From: an uncultured Synergistia bacterium
Lineage (GTDB): Bacteria > Eremiobacterota > SpSt-956 > JAKJGF01
DNA: 8,262 nucleotides
Assembly (NCBI GenBank): GCA_937888925.1
Contig: CALARM010000015.1
Span: 1-8,262 of the forward strand
Reading direction: 5' to 3'
The notes under the pieces were generated by a model. That model searched no databases and was not told where the DNA came from. It saw nothing but the letters and a program-made list of their open reading frames with translations. Both the position numbers and the translations under genes were made by a program. Each line of letters opens with the position of its first letter. Within the stretch, counting starts at the first letter, position 1. Below, piece after piece: positions 1-5,662 of this stretch.

Positions 1-728
1 ATTCTTTCAAGTTCAATAGATACATCTTTATTCATTGTTCTTACCAGTGGAATTTTGAAAGGATTATCTGCTTCGGCAGGATCTCTTTTTGTAAGTAATT
101 GATGTAATGTCACTCCAAGAGAATAAATATCAGATCTCTCATCAGTCTGGCCTTCTCCAAACTGTTCGGGAGGTGCATAGCCCAGTGAGCCCATCTGAAT
201 TGTATCTTTCTTCTTACCTGGTTGGAAAAACCTGGCAATTCCAAAATCGATTAACTTTATATTGCCGTCAGGAGTAACGATAATATTAGATGGTTTTAAA
301 TCTCTATATATAATGGGGTGAGGCTTTTGAATATGGAGGAAATACAGAGCTGTAGCCATCTGAGTTCCCCACTTTAAAACAAGTTCTTCAGAAAAAGGAT
401 TGGCACTTCTATCAAGTAATTTTCCAAGATCCTCTCCTTCAATAAATTCCATTACCAGATAATAATTTCCATTTTCTTTAAAATATTCTTTTACTGCCGG
501 TAAATTAAGGTGATTTAATCTGGATAGAATTTCCGCTTCCATTTCAAAATGTTTTGTAGCTTTTTCCTGCATTTCTATCTGTATCTGAGTTAGTCTCATT
601 TCCTTTAATGCCCATTTCTTATCACTTTCTCTGACTTCAGAACACAGGTATATAGATCCCATGCCACCATTACCAATGATTTTTATAACCTTGTATTCTC
701 CCTTTATTATATCTCCTGCCGATAGCAT
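1..728 (-). CDS. Hanks-type Ser/Thr protein kinase, catalytically intact, 3' end cut by window edge
   Basis: The first 242 codons of a PknB-like Ser/Thr kinase are visible, starting at ATG 726-728 and running off the left edge, so the C-terminus is unknown. Every catalytic element is present: glycine loop GNGGMG (residues 19-24), VAIK-type lysine K42 in ALKEM, alpha-C glutamate E64, catalytic loop YRDLKPSN with D143, K145 and N148, DFG at 161-163, APPE at 185-188 and the alpha-F aspartate D200 in SDIYSLG. The usual HRD histidine is a tyrosine. The protein should phosphorylate Ser/Thr on partner proteins in the cytoplasm. It is the last visible gene of the same-strand run, 11 bases after the 126-aa gene. 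Its N-terminus aligns without gaps to the kinase-like domains of the 853- and 752-aa proteins (invariant-lysine position 42 in each). Whether it also carries a transmembrane helix and a binding domain further on cannot be seen. Kinase identity is very secure; substrates are unknown. Confidence 0.95.
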   Translation of the reverse strand, partial: MLSAGDIIKGEYKVIKIIGNGGMGSIYLCSEVRESDKKWALKEMRLTQIQIEMQEKATKHFEMEAEILSRLNHLNLPAVKEYFKENGNYYLVMEFIEGEDLGKLLDRSANPFSEELVLKWGTQMATALYFLHIQKPHPIIYRDLKPSNIIVTPDGNIKLIDFGIARFFQPGKKKDTIQMGSLGYAPPEQFGEGQTDERSDIYSLGVTLHQLLTKRDPAEADNPFKIPLVRTMNKDVSIELER

Positions 729-735
729 AATTGTT

Positions 736-741
736 CACCTC
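736..741 (-). promoter_or_regulatory. Ribosome binding site of the terminal kinase gene
   Basis: GAGGTG lies 7 bases before the kinase ATG and overlaps the TGA stop (740-742) of the preceding 126-aa gene. This supports the chosen start and suggests translational coupling between the two genes. Confidence 0.7.
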
Positions 742-1120
742 ACCCTGCCAGGCTGGCATGTAATAACCCTTTTACTATTACAAAGTCTTCCGTAAAAAAA
801 TCTGCACCTTCATCAACGGTTACTTTAATATCCAGAAGGCTTTCTATTAAAAAATTACATTTGTTCAATATTCGCTTAATTTTACCACCTATAATAATAA
901 CACAATCATCCGGTTCAAGTAAATCAAAGAAAAAATCTCTGTATTCCGTCTTTGTTATTTCTCCATGTTTCACATAGAGATCAACAATACAATGGGTTTC
1001 TTCTATAAATAAATCATCTGTTTCACACCTTAATTGTAAACCTTCTATTTTAAGGGTGACTTCTCCTTCCTGCAACTTATTATATTCTTCTACTTTTTCT
1101 ACTCTGGCAAAATAAGACAT
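740..1120 (-). CDS. Small acidic protein of unknown function (126 aa)
   Basis: I do not recognise this family. The protein is 126 residues, acidic, with no signal peptide or transmembrane segment, so it is probably cytoplasmic. Alternating hydrophobic stretches (VTLKIEGLQLRC near 21-32, HCIVDLYVKH near 43-52, DDCVIIIGGKIKRIL near 71-85, LIESLLDIKVTVDEG near 90-104) suggest a mainly beta fold. Three cysteines are scattered with no metal-site spacing. The ATG at 1118-1120 is the only practical start: an in-frame TGA lies at 1124-1126 and there is no other methionine in the protein. No Shine-Dalgarno sequence precedes it; the upstream bases are AATTGAAAA after a GC-rich heptamer array. Lying between pseudokinase-receptor genes and an active kinase, with its stop codon inside the kinase's ribosome binding site, it could be an adaptor or regulator of the kinase, but this is context only. 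Length, same-strand packing and codon use make it likely to be a real gene. Confidence 0.75.
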   Translation of the reverse strand: MSYFARVEKVEEYNKLQEGEVTLKIEGLQLRCETDDLFIEETHCIVDLYVKHGEITKTEYRDFFFDLLEPDDCVIIIGGKIKRILNKCNFLIESLLDIKVTVDEGADFFTEDFVIVKGLLHASLAG

Positions 1121-1123
1121 TTT

Positions 1124-1180
1124 TCAATTGTGACGCGTGACACGTGATGCGTGACGCGAAATAATATAAAGTATATTCAT
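1124..1180 (-). CDS. Possible 18-residue leader peptide across the heptamer array
   Basis: An open frame of 18 codons, MNILYIISRHASRVTRHN, starts at an ATG (1178-1180) that overlaps the TGA stop of the 752-aa gene as ATGA. It ends with TGA (1124-1126) three bases before the ATG of the 126-aa gene. GGAGGT at 1195-1200 lies 14 bases before this ATG, longer than ideal. Its second half is simply the translation of the 7-bp repeat array, so the peptide itself need not be functional. If translated, it would carry ribosomes from the 752-aa stop to the 126-aa start, which lacks its own Shine-Dalgarno site. It may equally be a chance frame. Confidence 0.25.
   Translation of the reverse strand: MNILYIISRHASRVTRHN
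1130..1157. repeat. GC-rich array of four 7-bp direct repeats (GTGAYRC)
   Basis: On the plus strand four consecutive heptamers are seen: GTGACGC (1130-1136), GTGACAC (1137-1143), GTGATGC (1144-1150) and GTGACGC (1151-1157). The block is strikingly GC-rich against its AT-rich surroundings and sits wholly between the 752-aa and 126-aa genes. The unit junctions create the palindromes ACGCGT (1133-1138) and CACGTG (1141-1146). From memory, heptamer arrays of this composition recur between genes in many unrelated bacteria and appear in conceptual translations as VTRHASRVTRH; I could not check this. It has no spacers and is not a CRISPR array. Confidence 0.85.
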
Positions 1181-3435
1181 AATGGTATGTATTTACCTCC
1201 CTGGATTTTTACAACTATCCAGTTTCCGGACTCTCTATGTCCCGCAAAATTTATTTCTCCTGTTAATCCTCTGAAAATTTTACCTTTGCTCCCTATATTG
1301 GAAAGATTTTTTTGAAGACCATTTCTTTCTATAGAATTATCTAAGGCACAGGATATTAATTTTATACTATCATATGCCTGGGCTGCTATGGGATTAGGAG
1401 TACCTCCGCCAAAAAGTTTTCTAAAATCCTTTACAAATGTATCATTAGACGAAATATCGGGATGAAAAAATGTTGTACAGATAAATCCGTCAACATATTC
1501 TTTTCCCTGATTTAACATTTTTTGCGTATAGAGAGCATCTCCACCCATTATATACCCCTTAAATCCTTTTTCTCTGAGTTGTTTTATAATAGACAGAGCC
1601 TGAACATCATAACCTGCTATAAAAACTAAATCAGGAGATTTATTTATTATATTTAATACCTGTGAAGTAAAGTCACTATCATTAAAACTATAGTTTTCCT
1701 GGCAAAGAATATTTAGATTATTTAAAGAGTATTTTTTTACAAAAGATGATAAACTGCTTGAATAAGGATCATATAAATTACATATAATAGCAATTTTTTT
1801 TACTTTTAACTTATTCCTTGCAACATCTACAAGGGTTCTCGCCTGTGACATATCACTTCCGCATGTCCTGAAAATATAAGGGCCGATATTTGAAATAACC
1901 GGGTTTGTAGAGATAGGAGATATATTCGGAAGTTTACCTTCATTATAAATTTTACCTGCTGCAAGTGTGCAGGAACTTCTTCCATGACCTATTACTATGG
2001 AAATTTTATTGTCTTCTACGAAACTATGAGCTACTTCCTTTGCTTTATCAGGATTGGAATTATCATCTTTTATTACTATAACGAATTTTATATTTCCTTT
2101 AGCGGAATTTATTTCTCTGATTGCCATTGCTATGCCCTGCATTACAGCCTGACCGACCTGGCTGTCGTCACCGGTGGTAGATATTCCAACTCCTATATAT
2201 AATTTCTCATTTTCTCCCATTAAAATATAACTGTTTGAAAGATATATACTGGCTTCGCCGTCTCCCGGGTAATTTAACATATGTCTTTTAAAGAGAGAAA
2301 TAGCTCTGGAATAATCTCTCAAATTATAATAATAAAGTGCTCTCTTTTTTAAACCTTCCGGTTCAATAGGTAATAATTCGCCCTGAACAGGAATTTTATT
2401 ATCATCTGCTACCGGGACAGGCATTATGCCGATTAAACGAACTGCATTTATTATAATAACCAGCAGAATGCTGAATAAAAACAGTAAAAGGAAAGAAGGT
2501 TTAAAAAAAAATCCATCTTCAGAATTTTTCATTACAGATTCATTCCTGGAAGAATTTATATGGGCATCGTGAGAGGATAAGTTCTCGTTTTTCGTTGTAG
2601 CCGGATGGTCATAGCCGTTAACAGGTAATTCATCTCCGGTAAAACTCTCTTCCATAGATTTTTCTATTAACTGACAGGAAAGATCTTTATTTATTATTTC
2701 CGGCATTGTCCCGGCTTCTGTAATCAGAATGGAATTACCTTTAAACATATTCTTACCCGGAGACAGTGCGTTTAAAATATCTTCCCGACATGTGTAGCTT
2801 TCAGGTTCTGAAATATCTTTACCTGATGACAGAAGATAGTAAAACATTGTACCTGTTAACATAACGTCATTGTCAAAATTTTTTTTATAAATAGTTTCTA
2901 GAAACTTTGTGGTGTATATTTTATTGGCAGTATTTTCTTCAGATATAGAATAATCTAAAAATTTTACCATTCCCATAGAATCAATAAAGATATTTTCAGG
3001 TTTGAATTCAATAGAAATACTAAAAATAGGATTCTTCTGGAAATAAATAGAAGTCTGAACCATTTGAAAAATAAATTCTTTTACAGATTTTTCATTCAAA
3101 AAATACCCTGATGAAATATCAACCATATAGGCCAGGCTTTTACCATGGATATACTCAAATACAAAATAATAGTTTTCATTATGTACAAAAAAATCTACAA
3201 GAGACGGTAAAGAGATATAATCTATCTGAGCCATAATCCCTGCTTTAACCTGAAAATCTTTGTAAAATTGAGCTTTTTGATCTTCTTTTAAAGATTGCGG
3301 AAAAAATTCCTTTATAATCCACAGTTTACCCGGTAAATTAAGATCAACTGCCGTATAAACGGCTTTCTTTACCCCTACTTTTATTATTTCCAGAATCTTA
3401 TATCGGTTATTTAATATCTGGCCTTTCTCCAGCAA
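1177..3435 (-). CDS. Pseudokinase - transmembrane - periplasmic-binding receptor fusion (752 aa, partly degenerate kinase)
   Basis: Domains in order: kinase-like domain (about 10-260), low-complexity linker rich in Ser, Asn, Glu and His (262-308), transmembrane helix (about 313-333), TPR-like helical pair (363-404), LivJ-type ligand-binding domain (412-752). The C-terminal domain shows typical family features: VIGHGRSSCT (481-490), GPYIFRTCGSD (518-528), VFIAGYD (604-610), GGDALYTQ (631-638) and QAYDS (686-690). It should sit outside the membrane, with the kinase domain inside. In the kinase domain K42, K145, N148, D161 and alpha-F D190 survive. The glycine loop is IKVGVKKAVY, the catalytic Asp is E143 (SIEFKPEN), DFG has become DYS (161-163), and the stretch to alpha-F is about 10 residues shorter than in the canonical kinase, with no APE. 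It may still bind nucleotide but is unlikely to be a normal kinase. The start is TTG 3433-3435, with AAAGGAG 10 bases upstream and an in-frame TAG at 3439-3441. The ligand is unknown; amino acids or related small molecules are the family's usual cargo. Confidence 0.9.
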   Translation of the reverse strand: MLEKGQILNNRYKILEIIKVGVKKAVYTAVDLNLPGKLWIIKEFFPQSLKEDQKAQFYKDFQVKAGIMAQIDYISLPSLVDFFVHNENYYFVFEYIHGKSLAYMVDISSGYFLNEKSVKEFIFQMVQTSIYFQKNPIFSISIEFKPENIFIDSMGMVKFLDYSISEENTANKIYTTKFLETIYKKNFDNDVMLTGTMFYYLLSSGKDISEPESYTCREDILNALSPGKNMFKGNSILITEAGTMPEIINKDLSCQLIEKSMEESFTGDELPVNGYDHPATTKNENLSSHDAHINSSRNESVMKNSEDGFFFKPSFLLLFLFSILLVIIINAVRLIGIMPVPVADDNKIPVQGELLPIEPEGLKKRALYYYNLRDYSRAISLFKRHMLNYPGDGEASIYLSNSYILMGENEKLYIGVGISTTGDDSQVGQAVMQGIAMAIREINSAKGNIKFVIVIKDDNSNPDKAKEVAHSFVEDNKISIVIGHGRSSCTLAAGKIYNEGKLPNISPISTNPVISNIGPYIFRTCGSDMSQARTLVDVARNKLKVKKIAIICNLYDPYSSSLSSFVKKYSLNNLNILCQENYSFNDSDFTSQVLNIINKSPDLVFIAGYDVQALSIIKQLREKGFKGYIMGGDALYTQKMLNQGKEYVDGFICTTFFHPDISSNDTFVKDFRKLFGGGTPNPIAAQAYDSIKLISCALDNSIERNGLQKNLSNIGSKGKIFRGLTGEINFAGHRESGNWIVVKIQGGKYIPL

Positions 3436-3445
3436 TCTCTATTAA

Positions 3446-3452
3446 CTCCTTT
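3446..3452 (-). promoter_or_regulatory. Ribosome binding site fixing the TTG start of the 752-aa gene
   Basis: AAAGGAG overlaps the TAA stop (3451-3453) of the 718-aa gene and lies 10 bases before TTG 3433-3435. With the in-frame TAG just upstream and the fit of the N-terminus (LEKGQILNNRYK) to its paralogues, it decides the TTG start. The overlap suggests coupled translation. Confidence 0.65.
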
Positions 3453-5607
3453 ACATAGATATAACACCTACTGGCTGAAACATATGATTTTTAATATTTA
3501 CAAGAAGCATATCTTTCTGAACAGAGCCTGTTTTATCAAAGGCAGTAACACCTGTAACTCCTATAAAAGGAGGATTTTTTCCTCCAAGAGAGGATAAGTA
3601 ATTTTTTATATCTTCCCTTTTCCTGCCACCTTCTGAAATAGCTTTAGCCATTAAGAGTGTGGCGTCATAGGAAAGAGCATTTAAAGGATTGGGGGCAGTA
3701 CCACCGAAATTATCCGTAAAAAATTTAATAAACTTTTGAGCATTTATATCATTTGTTCCTGCATTAAAAAGAGTGGCAAATATTATTCCCTGTAAAGTCT
3801 CTTCTCCCGGATCTATAAAAAATACCTGAGAACCTGCAATGAGGCGCTGAACAGAAATATTGTTTTCCTGTAATATATTACATATCAATTTTATATTTTC
3901 TATATCTCCTGCTATAACTATGAGATCAGGATTTAAATTACTTATTTCTAAAGCAATATCAGTGTTTTTATGATTAAAAGAAATAGTTTTTACTATATCT
4001 CCTCCCAGGTCAAAGGTTTCGCTTTTATATAAATTAATAAAGTCATAGTCAGTATCATCATAAATTAAAATTATTCGTTTGTACCCCATGTCAATTATTG
4101 AATATTTTGCAAGCATTTTTGCCTGCAAGGGCTCTGAATTTGATATACAGTAGCCACCACAGGTGTAATTATTTTTTAATGAGAAAGGTATTATCTGCGG
4201 TATTTCCATTTCATTATAAACAGTTCCAACTTTACTATTATCCTGCATAGAACCAATGACACCAAGAATAGAATTATTTGCAATTTCAGTAGCTATATCA
4301 TGTGCTCTGGAACTCTCACCTTTATCATCCTGTAAAATAATACGCATAGAATAACCCGGTATTTTTTGTTCCGAATTTATGATCTTCTGAGCCAGGGCTA
4401 CTCCCTGTAACATTGACGTACCAAAATCAGGATAAGCTCCGCTTAAAGAGCCGGCTACAGCTATATCTATGGCCTTATTGTTTTTAATATTTAAATAACT
4501 GTTTTCTTTATAAATCATCGCTTCACCATCATAAGGTTTTGTCGAGAGATATTCTGCAAGGTAATTAAAGGCAATATCATATTTTCCGGTGTTATAACTG
4601 TTAATTCCTTCTGTTTTCAAGTTATACTCACTGTCGATTTTTTTATTTTTTTTGAATAAATCTGTAATAAAGGACACAAAATAGATAACTACAAATAAAC
4701 CAATAATGGCTGCCATTACTCCTATTATCCTGATGTATCTATTCGAATTATTTTGATTTTTTATTAATAAAGAAAGAGGAGGGGCACTTTTTGCATATTC
4801 TTCAGCTTCTTTCAGGCACATATTCATTGCTTCTTTAAGTTCCGTTACATTTCTATGTCTAACGGAAGGATTATATTCAGTGGCTTTAGATATAAAAGAG
4901 GAAGTTTTAGCTGTAACAGAAGGATTAATTTTCTGTACAGAACAAAATTTAAAGGGACTTATTGCCGGGTCTCTACCGGTTAAAATTTGATGTAACAGTA
5001 CACCCATGGAATAAATATCAGAAGACAGAGTATTTTCTGATATTCCACTGTATTCTTCAGGAGATATATAGCCATTGAACTCTTTCGTATTACAGTCAAG
5101 TAAAATTTTATCAAATCTAAAATTAATAAATCTGGGATTATTTCTTTTATCCAGAATGATATGGGAAGGAGCAAGAGAAATCATAATAAAGTCCTCGGAT
5201 GTATGCCGGCTGTGGATACAGGAAAGTAATTCAATTATTTTTTTCCCTATATTCAGAATATCTATTTCATTTAAAGGCAATTTCTTTTCTTTAATAAAAT
5301 TATCCAGTGATCTCCCTTCTATATATTCCATCACGATATAATATTTATTATTATCCTGAAAAGCATCCAGTAATCTGGCCAAAAAAGGATGCTCTCTTTG
5401 TTTTATTGATATTATGTAAGAATTAAATTGTTTACTTCTTTCTTCATCTTCATATTTATCAGAAGATGAACTTAAAAATTCTCTAAGAATATGGCTGGTA
5501 CCATTTTTATCTGATACGATACAGGTTGTAGAACAGGTCTCACTCTTTAAAATTTCTATAATCTTATATTTTCCTCTGATTATCATATCTGGCTTTAATT
5601 GACCCAT
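3451..5607 (-). CDS. Pseudokinase - transmembrane - periplasmic-binding receptor fusion (718 aa, catalytically dead kinase)
   Basis: Domains in order: kinase-like domain (about 8-265), short linker, transmembrane helix (about 292-316), TPR-like helical pair (331-372), solute-binding domain of the LivJ type (379-718). The kinase fold is clear from YYIVMEYIEG (89-98), GYISPEEYSG (179-188) and SSDIYSMGVLLHQILTGRDP, but catalysis should be impossible: the glycine loop is lost (ILKSETCSTTC), the VAIK Lys is R42, the catalytic loop is MISLAPSH with S144 for Asp, A146 for Lys and H149 for Asn, and DFG is NFR (162-164). The binding domain diverges from its two neighbours: no YIFR motif, AGSQVFF in place of GGDALYT, and a CGGYC pair (C483, C487) that could form an external disulfide. 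I chose ATG 5605-5607. A TTG ten codons upstream (5635-5637) is open, but its product would extend 10 residues beyond the family N-terminus and it lacks a good Shine-Dalgarno site. It probably senses a different ligand from its neighbours. Confidence 0.9.
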   Translation of the reverse strand: MGQLKPDMIIRGKYKIIEILKSETCSTTCIVSDKNGTSHILREFLSSSSDKYEDEERSKQFNSYIISIKQREHPFLARLLDAFQDNNKYYIVMEYIEGRSLDNFIKEKKLPLNEIDILNIGKKIIELLSCIHSRHTSEDFIMISLAPSHIILDKRNNPRFINFRFDKILLDCNTKEFNGYISPEEYSGISENTLSSDIYSMGVLLHQILTGRDPAISPFKFCSVQKINPSVTAKTSSFISKATEYNPSVRHRNVTELKEAMNMCLKEAEEYAKSAPPLSLLIKNQNNSNRYIRIIGVMAAIIGLFVVIYFVSFITDLFKKNKKIDSEYNLKTEGINSYNTGKYDIAFNYLAEYLSTKPYDGEAMIYKENSYLNIKNNKAIDIAVAGSLSGAYPDFGTSMLQGVALAQKIINSEQKIPGYSMRIILQDDKGESSRAHDIATEIANNSILGVIGSMQDNSKVGTVYNEMEIPQIIPFSLKNNYTCGGYCISNSEPLQAKMLAKYSIIDMGYKRIILIYDDTDYDFINLYKSETFDLGGDIVKTISFNHKNTDIALEISNLNPDLIVIAGDIENIKLICNILQENNISVQRLIAGSQVFFIDPGEETLQGIIFATLFNAGTNDINAQKFIKFFTDNFGGTAPNPLNALSYDATLLMAKAISEGGRKREDIKNYLSSLGGKNPPFIGVTGVTAFDKTGSVQKDMLLVNIKNHMFQPVGVISM

Positions 5608-5611
5608 TGTT

Positions 5612-5617
5612 ACCACC
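5612..5617 (-). promoter_or_regulatory. Weak ribosome binding site supporting ATG start of the 718-aa gene
   Basis: GGTGGT lies 4 bases before ATG 5605-5607. It is a weak and rather close Shine-Dalgarno match, but better than anything before the alternative TTG at 5635-5637. The other genes in the run have stronger sites, so this gene may be translated less. Confidence 0.35.
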
Positions 5618-5662
5618 AATCTTATAGTTATCTGCAAATCGTCTCAAAAATAACAGGTAAGT

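Noticed and set aside
1130..1157. Heptamer array as a transcription terminator
   Set aside because: The units are direct repeats, the palindromes are only 6 bases, and no U-rich tract follows on the minus strand.
1158..1179. AT-rich TATACT/TATATT stretch as a -10 box for the 126-aa gene
   Set aside because: No matching -35 element at a proper distance; the composition alone explains it.
1984..2202. Plus-strand open frame inside the 752-aa gene
   Set aside because: Tyr/Phe/Ile-rich composition typical of antisense AT-rich coding DNA; no recognisable features.
4980..5341. Open frames on both strands (4980-5174 minus, 5075-5341 plus) inside the 718-aa gene
   Set aside because: Overlap the conserved kinase-like domain in other frames; no supporting motif or ribosome site.
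5635..5637. TTG as start of the middle receptor, giving 728 aa
   Set aside because: It adds ten residues not matched in any paralogue and has no good Shine-Dalgarno site; ATG 5605-5607 fits the family N-terminus better. The TTG remains possible.
5621..5647. Promoter-like TTGAGA and TATAAG on the minus strand before the 718-aa gene
   Set aside because: The spacer is only 15 bases and such matches are common by chance in AT-rich DNA; a start here would leave almost no leader.
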